Source: Lates calcarifer (taxonomy: Eukaryota; Chordata; Actinopteri; Centropomidae). Taken from it: 64,000 nucleotides of DNA. The notes under the pieces are model-generated. The model did no database searches. It saw only the letters and a list, made by a program, of their open reading frames with translations, and was not told the origin of the DNA. Below are positions 1 to 11,200 of this stretch, one piece after another (the stretch's first letter is position 1; every line of letters starts with the position of its first letter). Where the stretch lies: assembly GCF_001640805.2 (NCBI RefSeq), contig NC_066854.1:12812776-12876775 (forward strand). Direction: 5' to 3'. Made by a program: the position numbers and the translations under genes.

Positions 1-1975
1 TCTCTTTACAGTGACATTAAAGCAGAGCAGCGTCTCCTCTCTCTGCTCGGACCGACTGGGACTTTAAGTGTATTGTTGTCTAATAGAGAGACTGCGGGGG
101 GAGTGCAGTGGTTTCTGGAAATGGACTCACACACACACACATACACACAGTCCATCAGTAATCACAGACTGAAGACACTTTGGTAACACTTAGAGTGGCC
201 TTAATGCATTATAAGCTTGCTATAATCACATTATGGGTGAATCATAATTCTGAATACAACATGGACAAAACAGGATGGTTGAATACTTCATAGGTCAGGA
301 CATGATTATTGAAATTAATGTAATTTTATATCTTAAATTACTCATCAGGCATTTGACACATTCTCTTATTTGGTGTCTTACATGTAAAAATGTTGCTTAA
401 GCTTTTATTTGAGAAGGAAAGTAATTCATGGAGGATGCAGCTCTGACATGAGACTGGGATTCACATCAGTATTTTACCAGGTTTACAATCATGAACCTGA
501 ACCTTGACCAATCATAGAACATTTCTACTGATGCTTTAGTTGGTACCTGCCTCCTCATTACCACCTGCAGGGATGGGCATTGCGGTTGGTTGCTGGGCAG
601 CAGGCAAAGGCAGGGATCAGTGCATACCCTGAACTGACTGATTAGGTGAATTCAGTATGAATTTTAACAATGGAATCCTCTGTTCTTTATTAGGGCAGTG
701 CTGAGTGTAACGTAATTAGAACCTGTTCATCAATCTGCTTTCCTCAGGTGAAACCAGGCCATGTGATCAGCCCAGTCTAGGGTAGTGGGAGACGATACTT
801 CCTGGCTATCATATCGCCGTGGCGACCCACTATAATTAGACCTATCAGAGGAAGCCTTTGCCAGACCAGATCTATAATCCCAACTCTACAGATTAGTCAT
901 TTTAAAGGCAGTGTCAGCAAAATGGGACAGCCAATGGAATCAACTGGGACTGAAGAGAGCTTCACCTTCTGCACAACTTGGTCCTTTTTCCAAAATTATA
1001 TATTATATATTAATAATATTAAATAATATTATTTAAATGAACAATTAGTCACCTAATGTGGGGAAAAATGTTACGTCCTGTTACGGCTCCTGCCCAAAAA
1101 CCTCAGCCTACTAGACTAATCTGAGGTCAGAAATATTTAATGACAGCTTCAGCTGAAAGTTTCACAAAATAGCTCAAACGTTTGGGAGGAGTTAGGTGAT
1201 GAAATCATTTCCAAGGAGGGTGTGTGTGTGTCTTTCACAATGATTTTAATATAACAAAAATGATATGTAAGTTTTGTATTGTTACTGGACAAAACTCATT
1301 TTATTTTCCTTTACCTGTTGCTTTATGATATAATGTTTTATCTGCATCTTTACTACAAAGACAACTATACTTCATTGTTTTCTTTGACTAATGTTAATTA
1401 TCATGTTTAGAAGACCTTGATTCAGTCTGAGTAGTCTTCAGATAGATACTCAGAACACTTGCAGATATTTATCAACTTATGTGGATTGGTAGATTAAACT
1501 AAAGAAGTGAAGGTGGCAAAAACAGGATTTTCAATATGTCCATTACATTCATTTATCTAACAAGTTAGTTTATAATGAGCACTACAGCCTCAGTGTACTT
1601 CTAGCATTGCTGTAGGCTCAACTTTTCTATGCTCTCCTGTTTGTGAAGCCTTATTTCATCATTACCATTTCACCCTCTGCTGCCCTCATCATTTACATAT
1701 GACAGAGATACAGAAATCACTCCACTCCACACAGGAACATTGAGTGCGTGATCACACTTCATGTAGAAACGTTGATACCTGTTGATGATGTGGAAGCGGT
1801 GAACTCACTTTTCACACTTTTTCACACGTTTTTATGACTTAAAACATTACTCAGATTTTAAGGAGGGAATAAAATGAGACTGTAAAGGAGAATTAAAGGG
1901 AAATGAACACAATATTATATATGAATCTTCTATTCAGACAGAGCTGAAGTTATTGTACTAGGCCCTAAACACATA
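1..1975 (+). other. Non-coding, AT-rich
   Basis: No gene or confident repeat. The piece near 180-230 (TTGGTAACACTTAGAGTGG, then TTAATGCATTATAA) resembles the end of a common fish MITE (TTGGTAACACTTTA type), with a similar end in reverse near 11035-11050; not strong enough to call as one element. Confidence 0.4.
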
Positions 1976-1979
1976 TATA

Positions 1980-2790
1980 GTTGCTTTGGATGGCATTACC
2001 TCAGCCTTGTCATCAAAAGGATGCTGGAAAACGAATCCATTCTACTACTGGACGACTGCAATGCCTTATTATCAGGATGTCCCAATAATTCTATGAAAAG
2101 CCTCCAGCTGATCCAAAATGCAGCAGCGTGATTACTGACTGAGATCACATTTCTCCTGTGTTAGCCTCTCTGTACCGGCTCCCTGTTAAATCCAGAAGAG
2201 AATTTCAATTCCTCCTCCTTACACACTTACACACTGACGCTCCTACATTTAAGAACAGGCCTCAAACTTTATTTTATTTATTTATTTGACATGGACATCA
2301 TAATAACACTGGACAAACCAGATGCATTGCTTGAGTGTTTTAGCACAAGTGCTAATTCTCAACACTTGTCCATGGGAGGCTTTTAAGAAAATTCATCCTC
2401 AGAAGTTAATATTCTCATGTCCAGACTTTAGCCACTTTTGAAGGCTTCTGTTAAAGTCTCGGTTTCAGTTTGTTTGAAGCTGGACTGTCCAACAGAAGTC
2501 TTATACATTGAACATCGGTCTCTTAGAGTTTTGACGTCTGGTAACCAGAGCATAGAGTTGAAGCATATAGTTAGGACTGGCTCAGGTGAACCCTGAACCA
2601 CCCCTGAGTCTGGGTCTGTCAGAGGGTTTTCTTTTTCCTCTCCACTGTCCACTGTCAGTGGTGCTCATGGTGGGAACTGTTCCCTCTATGATATTGTAAG
2701 TTCTTGACCTTGCTGTGTGAAGCGCCTTGAGATAATGTATGTTATAATTTGGTGCTATGTAAATGAAATTAATTGAATTGGATTAGAAAA
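1980..2790 (+). mobile_element. Composite LINE relic: RT C-terminus and 3' tail
   Basis: 2040-2150 reads LDDCNALLSGCPNNSMKSLQ, then LIQNAAA and a stop: the end of a LINE reverse transcriptase (DYCNALLSG...LQLIQNAAARVL motif). 2160-2225 continues degenerately. 2265-2395 is a separate insertion. 2600-2790 is the matching 3' tail (AGCGCCTTGAGATAATG, then TTTGGTGCTATGTAAATGAA). Stops and frameshifts make it inactive. Clade (L2/CR1-like) is from memory. Confidence 0.65.
2265..2395 (+). mobile_element. Short repeat inserted into the LINE relic
   Basis: TTTATTTATTTATTTGACAT GGACATC, then GCTAATTCTCAACACTTGTC and CATGGGAGGCTTTTAAGAAA resembles a frequent fish retroposon segment (TTTATTTATTT..GGACAGGGACA...GCTAATTT...). 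It interrupts the LINE between its RT part and its tail, so it is younger. Confidence 0.45.
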
Positions 2791-2984
2791 AATAAATAAA
2801 GAAATAAAGCAAAAAAGAAAGGGAGGGGAAGAAAAAGAACACGTAGAGGTTGAGAGGAGAGGAGAGGAGAGGAGGAGGCGAACTCTCTCTCTCATCTTGT
2901 CACCAGACTCCAGAGTGGACTGCAGTAAACTGGACTTTAATTACAGCAGAGAAATGACACTTGATCCACTGAGATCAGGTCACA

Positions 2985-3545
2985 TCAGAGAGAGGAGAGA
3001 GAGAGAAGAGGGAGGAGAGAAGAAAGGAAGACAGCTGAGGGGAGAGCAGAGAGGAATATGGTGGAGAGGAGAGCGAAGCAAAGGGTGAGCGAATTATGTA
3101 GAAGAGGTGGGGAAAGGAGGGGAATTAAGATGGCAGGAGGAAAAATGAGAGGGAACTGGAGAAGGAGAAGAAGGGGTGAGGTGAGGTGAAAAAAAAGGAG
3201 ATACTGGGGGATAAGAGGAGAGAAAATGAGACAATACAAGAAATAAGCATGAGAGGAAGAGAGAAGAGAGAACAGGAGGAGAGGTGAAAGAAAACGATGA
3301 GTGTGGAGAAAGAAGAGCAGGAGAAAGGAGGTGATAGAGGATAACAAGTGGGGGAAAGATAAGCACTGAGTGGAAGAGGGCAAAGAGAAAGAAAGGGAAT
3401 GGAGCAGAAGGACAAAGAGGAATGAGAGGAAAGAATAGCAGAATGAGATGCTGGGAAGGATGAGGAGGAGAAGGGGTGGGTGGGGGGTGGGGGGGATGAG
3501 GTGGGGGAAACTGCAAAAGAAAGAAAAAGTGGAAAAGACGACAGG
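2985..3545 (+). repeat. About 560-bp polypurine tract
   Basis: The plus strand is almost entirely A and G (GAGAGGAGAGA, GGAGGAAAA, AAAGAAGAGCAG units) with few C/T interruptions. The Ser/Pro/Leu-rich minus-strand frames over it are composition artefacts. It is not a clean tandem array. Confidence 0.85.
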
Positions 3546-3714
3546 AAGGAGAAAATGCTGTTGTACTGTTCTATTTTAAAAGCAGATTACAGGTATAGCA
3601 TCTTTGCACCTTAAGACAATCATACAAAATGAAAACTGTGCTGTTTGTTCACTGAACAACTGCTACAACAAGTGGGTATATTCAGGTGTATATGAACCAG
3701 CCAGTCTGGTCTAT

Positions 3715-3890
3715 ACACTCACCAATCACTTTATTAGGAACACCTTATCAATACTGTGTAGAGCCTCCATTTGGTCCATTCTGATGTTTAATGTGAACAT
3801 TAACTGAAGCTCCAGACTTTCTGTGATCTGCCTGATTTTACATTTTACACTGCTGCCTTCTGATTGGCTGATTGGATAATTGTATGACTG
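3715..3890 (+). mobile_element. DNA-transposon-like fragment (CACTTTATTAGGAACACC end)
   Basis: ACACTCACCAATCACTTTAT TAGGAACACC is the left end of a very common fish element (CTCACCGGCCACTTTATTAGG). CTGCCTTCTGATTGGCTGAT, then TGGATAATTG about 130 bp on is its usual internal part. The right inverted end is missing. Confidence 0.55.
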
Positions 3891-3894
3891 AGGG

Positions 3895-4031
3895 TTAAAA
3901 CTTGATTTTAGAGCTAAGGCTAGCTAGCTAGGTTAAGGCTGGAGTTAAGCATTTACATGTGATGGTTTAAGTTAGGGTACGGGGAAAGGGAATACATTAT
4001 GTGAGTGAGTGAGTGTCCTCACAGAGATAGA

Positions 4032-4060
<29 letters not shown>
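3895..4060 (+). repeat. Dispersed TTAGGG/TGTGATGGTTAAGG repeat, copy A, with TG run
   Basis: TTAAGCATTTACATGTGATG, then TTTAAGTTAGGG and GGGGAAAGGGAATACATTA, TGTCCTCACAGAGATAG, then TG repeats. Same block order as 46518-46660 and 48495-48605. Confidence 0.55.
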
Positions 4061-4063
<3 letters not shown>

Positions 4064-4069
4064 ATTGAT

Positions 4070-5130
4070 GCTCCAGCAGAGTGCAGTGGTTAGCATTAAA
4101 GTGCAGCCTCTCGGGTTCCGTTGGTGTCAATATCAGCAACATCACAAGCGACGATCTCTGAGCTGTCCCGCTGCATCACTCTCACCGCACAACTCCTCCC
4201 TGCTTTTCCCTCTACTCCAGTCTTTTTTCCTCACCCTCTCCTCTGTTGTCCTTTGGCCTCTCATTTATTTCATTTCTCTTGTTTATATCTCATTTGACTC
4301 TCCTGTCTTGTCTCCATAGCTTTTCCTCTGCACTTCATTTCTTTGGATATTTTACCTTTTAATTTTAATAAACGCATTACAAATCTGAACAGGGGTACAT
4401 TAGCGGTCAACAGCAGGCCAAGGATTTGCACTGGTTTTGTGTTATTTAGTGAAATCTTGCAGTGATTTTTTGAAAATCAGTGGACATTATCGATTGTCTG
4501 GTGAAAAGCTTGTAGGAGCAGATACAATGCAAGATAGGAAATCCAGCTTGACCAACACTAGGGACTGAACGTCAGGATATCTCAGCCTCTGACTCTTCAG
4601 TTTTGACCATTCTGTTGTGAGCGGCCCAACTTTATAGAACTAAATTACATATTACATTTACAGCTACTGAGCGCTTCCTTCAGAATGTTCCTGTCAGGAT
4701 GGAAAAATCAGGAGCTCTCTATCAGATCCAATATAAGGACAAAATTTGTAAAGGTCTGTCAATATGGAAAAAAAATGTAGGTGTAAAAAGTTGGTACTCT
4801 AAACCTTGGATCGCCAAGTCTCTAGTAGCTGCTAGCAGACTTTCAGCATGTTTAATGTGAGGCAATACTGGCCTCAGTCTAATCTCTAAAGATCCTGTCA
4901 AAGTGGTTTTCAATACATTACAATATGTTCATCACAATCATAATGAAGCAATAAAGAGAGATTATCAGACTCCTAAAGTCTGCCTCTGTTTCACTTAGTC
5001 TCTCTTTCCCTCTCCCTCTCTATCATCTATCTCTATCTCTCTCGCCCTCCTCCTCTCTCCCTGTGTTTGTGTCCTTTGCCCACTGCGGTGGTCTCCGGTT
5101 TCCTTAATGGTTCCCAAGATGCACTGTGGC
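4070..5130 (+). other. Non-coding
   Basis: No gene recognised. 4480-4930 may be an old degenerate repeat, but I cannot name it. Confidence 0.4.
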
Positions 5131-5287
5131 TTTGTGGGGGAATATGTGTGTTTGTATGTGTGTGTGTGTGTGTGACAGAGAGAGAGTGCGTGTGTGTGTG
5201 TGGGCAGCAAGAGGTGATGCGGTCATTTCGACACATGAGAGGTTTTCCATCAGCAGCTACAGGCTCTGTGAGCTGCTTCAAAGGCAC

Positions 5288-5289
<2 letters not shown>

Positions 5290-5335
<46 letters not shown>
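5290..5335 (+). repeat. (AC)23 microsatellite
   Basis: Uninterrupted; TG runs at 5152-5174 and 5189-5203 lie on the same strand about 90 bp upstream and are complementary to it. Confidence 0.95.
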
Positions 5336-5337
<2 letters not shown>

Positions 5338-5879
5338 CTATAACCCAAGAGAAATCACAGACACAGTCAAACTGAGGAAATCCACACATTATGTACATCA
5401 GAGTTGTAAAGTGCTCCTTGCTGTCACTTTGTATTCAAAATCCATCAAACTGGAAGCCATTAGTTTTTTCCTCTAATGTAAACATCCAGTGCTGAGGATG
5501 CAGCCAATGCATATAGCAGTATGTTGTTAGTTTATCAAGGCAGACAGTGTTGTTCAACCAGGTCTAAAGGCACAGCCCAAAGAGGCCTCAGTATGCTTCA
5601 AATTAACTAGTTTGAATGGCTTGTCCTCCAACTACGTCAAAAGGAAAATGTGTCCACACCTGTTCCAGATGGAGACACTGAATGGGGGCGAAAGAGGTGG
5701 TCTCTGCTCAAAGGCACTTTTGGTGTTGCTTCTACACATGAAACGTTGTTGTGTGAATCACTGCATAAAGAGGGGACGTTTGGCAGTTTCAGTTTCGGGA
5801 GCAGCCATCTTGCCATCATAGAGATATAGCTTCCAGTTTCAGGTTGGGTTTGAGTCTCAGATTTGGAAGTATCAGTTTG

Positions 5880-6330
5880 GTTCAGTGGGTCAGGCCTTAA
5901 AGGTTTTAGGTCAATGCAGAACTCCAGCAGTATTATAACCTTCAGAGGCTGTTAGACAGGAGGTTCTTAGGTTGTCTTCACAACGGGCACCGACGACCTT
6001 CTGACCACAGCTCCTACCCACCATTCTCTGCAAATGGAGGCTTTGGACGTGGCCCACCTGGACACCATGTCCCCAGCCTCCCTTGGGATGCACAATATAT
6101 TCTTCTGAAGGTGGAGGTTCTCAGTCTGTGCAGGTTCTCAGTCATCCAGGTCATGGTAGTCTTAAGTGCTAAAGTTGAAGGCAACTGGACTTCTTTTAGG
6201 TTTATTGAAGACGTTTCACCTCTCATCCGAAAGGCTTCTTCAGTTCTGAAAACTGGTTGGAGAGTCCCAGGTATTTAACTTCTGGGAGTCGTTAGGGTCA
6301 CATGTCTCAAGGTGTGAATGGGGGTTAAAT
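5880..6330 (-). mobile_element. Unclassified teleost interspersed repeat
   Basis: Contains GAAGACGTTTCACCTCTCAT, then CCGAAAGGCTTCTTCAG, a sequence seen throughout fish genomes, here next to ACTGGTTGGAGAGTCCCAGG. A broken minus-strand frame crosses it (TEEAFRMRGETSSINLKEVQ). I cannot assign the superfamily. Confidence 0.45.
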
Positions 6331-6715
6331 CTCCTGGGTAAGGATCTCAGGACTGCATTATAGGTGGAGGTTCCACCACCAGGTGGTGATCAGTTTACAG
6401 AAATGGGTTTAACAATATGTCAGAAAATATCAAACTGTATACTTTTAACATGGTCTTCAAAACCTTGAATGTGAATGAGATGTTTACCTCTGCTGACCCT
6501 TGCCATGACTTTTAATTTCCCTAGCAGGCCTGAAGTCTCCCAGCATGCAACACATCAGATCACCCTCAGTCTCCCCAAACAGTGTTTTTTACGAAAATTA
6601 TACAGATTCAGCACAATCACAATGCACACACCTCACAGTTGAAAGTGTTAGCTAGTATGTGTGTCTTTGTGTGTTTGTGTGCGTGGCACAGTTCGATATG
6701 TTTGCTCAAACTAAT

Positions 6716-6865
6716 TAAAAGTGAGTCGCGGCAGTGGCATCGATGGATGTGTTTTTAATGATGTGTGCGGCGGTGAATATGCAAAATGTTGCCGGAGCAC
6801 CGATTTCATAGCGACAACTTGATTACCTCATTGATTTTTATCTAAAGTGGCATCAAATATGAATA
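6716..6865 (+). other. Candidate conserved non-coding element
   Basis: A compositionally mixed, non-repetitive block with several CpGs and homeodomain-like TAAT/ATTA and ATCGAT cores, flanked by simpler DNA. No frame is open. It has the look of a vertebrate enhancer, but this is judgement by eye only. Confidence 0.3.
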
Positions 6866-7419
6866 AATATTCACACATTAGTATGTGAGGGAGAAAATGG
6901 GTGATGTATAGTGGAAGTCAAAGAGATGCAAAGGTGTGTGCAATGATCCATGTGTTTATAGGAGGGTGCCATTTGTGAATTTTACTATTTTGCTATCTCT
7001 GTGAGAACCAGGACAAATTTTAGACTTTGAGACTAAACATTATGGTCAGTACAAGCACTGGTGTCATATTAGTGTTGCTGACTGATTTATGTTTCAAATA
7101 ATTGGAATTTTCATGTAAATTCCACAAAGCAAACCACAGACATTACAACACACACTCTAAGAAAAACTGGTTCTTTGTAAGTGCTCTGAGGCACTTTAGG
7201 CACTCTGGAGAACCTTTTTATGCTAAAGAACCTTTCTTGCTGTTTAAGGTTCTTTGGGGAACTGAATTAAAGGTACACAGAGAGCCAGCCCACTAAATTC
7301 TGGGAGGCAAGGCTTCTGCATTACCTGTCAAGTAGAAAAATAGATAGACTGTAACATAACTCTCCACCACTAGCCTACTACTCTCTCTGGCAAAGTCAGG
7401 GTGACTGCATAGACAGTCA

Positions 7420-7498
7420 CAAACGTCGCCATTTTGTTACGTCACAGTTGTTTCTCCTTCCCTCCCGCCTGACACAGAGCTGGAGATCGACAGTCACG
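7420..7498 (+). promoter_or_regulatory. YY1/CRE promoter and 5' UTR exon of the small gene at 8.1-9.0 kb
   Basis: CGCCATTTTG (YY1-type core) is followed directly by TTACGTCACAG (CRE/ATF), then a C/T-rich start region and a strong donor CACG|gtaagt at 7498/7499. This is the arrangement of a TATA-less housekeeping-type promoter. The intron that follows is rich in GTTAGC motifs. Confidence 0.5.
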
Positions 7499-8110
7499 GT
7501 AAGTTTTGAAAACTTATTGTTAAGAAATAACTTTCCTGTCGTGAATTACTTGCTTAAGTTAACAGTAATTAAAATGTGCACTGAAACGCGGCGCCGAATT
7601 TTACTTTTAAATTTGCGTGTTTCTCAACATAGTTAGCTGGCAAACGCGAAACCTACTTAGGTAATTAGCCACCTTAGCGCGTTAGCCGCTAGCGTTAGCC
7701 GCGTTAGCCAACACTGTGTTACTGGCTTGATATGCTAAATCGAGGTGTAATGAAAAGCAACGTTAATAAACGCTAAGACGCTTAGCGAATTAGCTACATT
7801 AGCTCTTTAGCGTTATCTGCATTAGCTAATATTATTCGTTACTGTTGGAAAATTAAAGTCATGTACTGGATAATATGCTATTTTGGCATGTGATGGAGAG
7901 CAAAATGTAGGTGCCAGGCTATCCCCCCTTGCTGCAGGCGCCAGGAGTGTACCAGGGACTCGCACTTGAACTTTTTGTCTTGGCTTTCTCATGTTTTTTT
8001 TTTGAAGAAGAGTACTTTTTGACATTTCAGACACTATTCTGCATATGCACAATATTTTCATATTTTTCATGTGGAAGAAACTGCTGATACAGTCATCCTG
8101 AAGCCTGGAG

Positions 8111-8204
8111 ATGAAGTGGACTTCAACCCCCTTGACTGTTACCACTGCTCAGGCACAGACTACATTGCCCTTTTACATCGTCTGTTCAAATCACAAGTTT
8201 GAAG
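8111..8204 (+). CDS. Small multi-exon gene, exon 1 (coding part)
   Basis: In the frame that stays open into the next exons it starts MKWTSTPLTVTTAQAQTTLP and ends ...SNHKFE, with donor AAG|gtaaat at 8204/8205 (phase 1). The acceptor is either at 8092 or at 8030 (gacatttcag). A second frame of the same exon, 8032-8202, also looks protein-like but stops at TGA just before the donor (see findings). The start choice is therefore uncertain. Whole CDS as read: 8111-8204, 8296-8334, 8452-8531, 8777-9034, 156 residues. Confidence 0.4.
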
Positions 8205-8295
8205 GTAAATTTACAGACATGGTGCATTACACAGTTATTAATTTAGAGACTGACTTATTGACAATTTATGTGATTTATGTGAACTCTTACTATAG

Positions 8296-8334
8296 CTGCG
8301 CTCGATCCCGCTGAGACAGAGGAGGAAAGAAGAG
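8296..8334 (+). CDS. Small multi-exon gene, exon 2
   Basis: 39-nt exon between acceptor ctatag and donor G|gtatgt, encoding AALDPAETEEERR plus one base. Acidic linker. Phases on both sides fit the neighbours. Confidence 0.5.
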
Positions 8335-8451
8335 GTATGTTGTGCCTTTAACAACTTTGCAATTTAATGTTAAGTTATGTATTTTAGTTTGCCATGCTTA
8401 ATTGCAGGTGTTATTTGAGACCCTCATCTTTTACAATTCTGTATTTTTAAG

Positions 8452-8531
8452 GCCAGATTGTCAATGCTGCAATACTGCTTCTACCCTCGGTCTTCAAAGA
8501 GGACCCACAGCAGCTGTTTGTCATTGACAAG
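8452..8531 (+). CDS. Small multi-exon gene, exon 3
   Basis: Acceptor gtatttttaag; donor AAG|gtaaag. Encodes (G)QIVNAAILLLPSVFKEDPQ, then QLFVIDK. The LLLPSxFxExPxxLFVI stretch resembles the C-terminal region of a multicopy teleost family often annotated as SAMD3-like or uncharacterised. Ends in phase 0. Confidence 0.6.
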
Positions 8532-8776
8532 GTAAAGTATTCAGTCCCACATTTTGTAATCATTGTGTATTATTTTTTAATCACAATTCCAGCTGTGTCT
8601 ATTCTAAATAAGTAAAAGGGAGAAATAGCAAAAAATAGGCTTGGAACATAAAATTCTTGTTATTTTATACTGTGCACCATTATATTTTTCATATTAAATG
8701 TCTAGGTGGGAAAATGTTAAAATGTTTCTTTATCTGACAAAGCAGTGTAAGACCTTTTTTTAATCACATTCTACAG

Positions 8777-9034
8777 GATCCAGTGTACCCAATACCAACA
8801 AGCAGCGCCATCACCGTCAAGATGTATGACACGGAGATGCTCCTTGATGATGGCAGTTTGGATGTCTCCCTTGCCCTGGCCATTGCCTTTTCACTTTATC
8901 ACATCTTCCAAGTTGAGTATCCCAAAAACTTGAGAAAGACTGTTTCCTTTCTGGAAGCATTTGTTTTCAAAATGAAGCGTTCTGCTCCTGTCCACTGTCA
9001 GCCAGTCACATTGCTGTGGAACCAATCACAGTAA
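8777..9034 (+). CDS. Small multi-exon gene, last exon
   Basis: Acceptor cattctacag; stop TAA at 9032-9034. Encodes DPVYPIPTSSAITVKMYDTE, an acidic turn (MLLDDGSLDVSLALAIAFSL), then YHIFQVEYPKNLRKTVSFLE and a tail. The P.PT...V...L..G......L..A.....Y.VF..EYPK....T..FL pattern is what I recall for the C-terminus of the SAMD3-like multicopy fish proteins. The N-terminal parts of that family (PB1-like or SAM domain) are absent, so this is a short member or a truncated copy. No AATAAA is seen close downstream. No function is inferred. Confidence 0.6.
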   Translation, partial: DPVYPIPTSSAITVKMYDTEMLLDDGSLDVSLALAIAFSLYHIFQVEYPKNLRKTVSFLEAFVFKMKRSAPVHCQPVTLLWNQSQ

Positions 9035-11200
9035 AGCATGACAACCAAAGCTTAACAAATGGAGAAATGGATGGCTGCTATATGAATGAATTAATTGATG
9101 AAATGTATGAAGTATTAGTTTGTGGGAATGAAGTTCTAATGTGAGTGTTTTTTTTTTTCATACATAGATGTGACCGTTGTTCCTCATTCAGCCTCCACTT
9201 TTCACAAGCCTAGGAGGAAGTGTAAGTACGTGCGTGTGCGTTTGTGTGTGTGTGTGTGTCTTGTTATGGTTAATTTTGCGGTTGTGGTAAGCAGCAGCCG
9301 TTCCTTGTGAAACTTCAACTTCTGCAAACTGGGTGATAGAGTGCGTCATACTGGAGATGACGCAAATGCGTGTGTATGTATTTAAGGTAGTAGAGGATGT
9401 ACAATTTAAAATCCCCATGGGAAAGATTATGGTGAGATTGTTGAAGTGCAAATGACTCTTACACTGAAAGTTGTTTTTGCAGTGATGTTGAAACTGAAAT
9501 ATGTTTCTGTTCATAAATGATTGACAATTGGGTAAAACAATAGAATAACAATGACCCATAATAATGCTTATCCTTCTTAAAATGTATTTGTCAAGATTTA
9601 AAAAATGAACAACATTAGTCTTGACCATACTGATGCCAATATTATAACATGGCCAAAAAATAGGGTGAGAAATTTTCAAGATTAAAGTAATACATTTTTT
9701 GAATTCTAAAATTTTTCCTTTTTAATATCACACGAAACATCTGCTTTTTCTCACAAATTTATGACTTAAATCTGAGAAATGCAGAGTATTTCTCTGAATA
9801 TTACCTCCCTGCCCCGCTCTGTAATTTGTTTTTTAAACCTACATTGGTCCTATTACACTGTCATACTGTTTTTGACCTATTTGTTTGCCCCATCAACTGA
9901 CATGCAATGATTTTTTAGCCACATTAGCCTTATGACTCTAAGGATGGCAATTCTGATCAGACACTAGTCATGAGGTAGCTCTGTACGATGATGAGTGGAA
10001 AGCTATAGGTGGTGCACTAGAGCTGTTTTATTTTCTTTGAATGCTGCTTTTCGATAATTTTTACAACTTTACAACAGCGCAAGACACAAGGCGCTAACAC
10101 AACAACATGTTATGTGAACACAACTGAAAGTAGGTTGGTGGTGAAGCTATGTTAATGTAAGTTCGGCAGTTCTGATGGAAAATACTGGCCCCTTGAGTCT
10201 GCTATTATTGCGACATGTATGCATTTATTATGTTATAATTTAATGAAAAACACAAGGAGAATTAATGAACTTTTTGTCTTTAAAAAATAAATTATTTTAG
10301 ACACTAATTTTCATTTGCATGAATTGTCAAAACCACAACACCGAAAACACAAATGAAGAGGTTTATTGCATTTCAGTGATGTCCAGCAGAGGGCAGTAAA
10401 GACCTGTCAGTACTAAATATAAAGCACTGTGATTAGTTTTCATGATGAGGAGCCAAGGCCTTTTTCTTTTGGTGAAATGGGATCACAGTTTGAATACCAA
10501 AATGTAAAAAACAATCAGCTGTCCGCTCACAACTCTGGAAATGAACCAAGGATGGAGATTATCGTTGTTGACACATGGCAGCACATGCTAATGAAATAAT
10601 GACTCATCTGAACTGCGTTTTAAGCCAATTTGGAGAAATATTAATTTTATACTTAAATATATACATATATATTCTATGTACATGTACTTTTACCACTTTA
10701 ATATCTCCTTTTTTTATTTTAAATTATTACTTCACCATAACATCCTCATTTAGGATTTATAAGCAGTATCTTATCACATAACAAATCCTTTATAACAGAC
10801 TATAATGTGTTTGGTAGAAGCTGTTGCACGAACATATAATGAGTGACAATATAGTAAAATACAGTTTTAACTTTATAATGTGATAATATGCTGACAAATA
10901 ATACACATTAATACTTAAGAATTAATACTTAAAATGCCCTCATCTGCCTATAATTACATTATAGTGAGATTAAAAAAAAACATTTATCAACTGTTTACAT
11001 TGTGTTTCTAAATGTTAAACAAGGTAGTTAATGTGAAGTGTTACCTTCCTATTTTGATAGATCACCATATATCCTTTGTTGTTTGTTTAATATAACAAAA
11101 AATACATTTTTCATTCAAATCTCATCGTAAAATAGTTACTGATGCAAGTGTCAACTACTTGAAACCCCCCCACCCCCCTTCTGCCTGGTAATTCAATGCT
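9035..11200 (+). other. Non-coding
   Basis: AT-rich. A possible further spliced segment (attcag at 9190, gt at 9222) is not supported by coding sequence. No recognised element. Confidence 0.45.

Noticed and set aside
2985..3516. Ser/Pro/Leu-rich minus-strand frames up to 140 residues
   Set aside because: Created by the polypurine tract; composition alone keeps them open.
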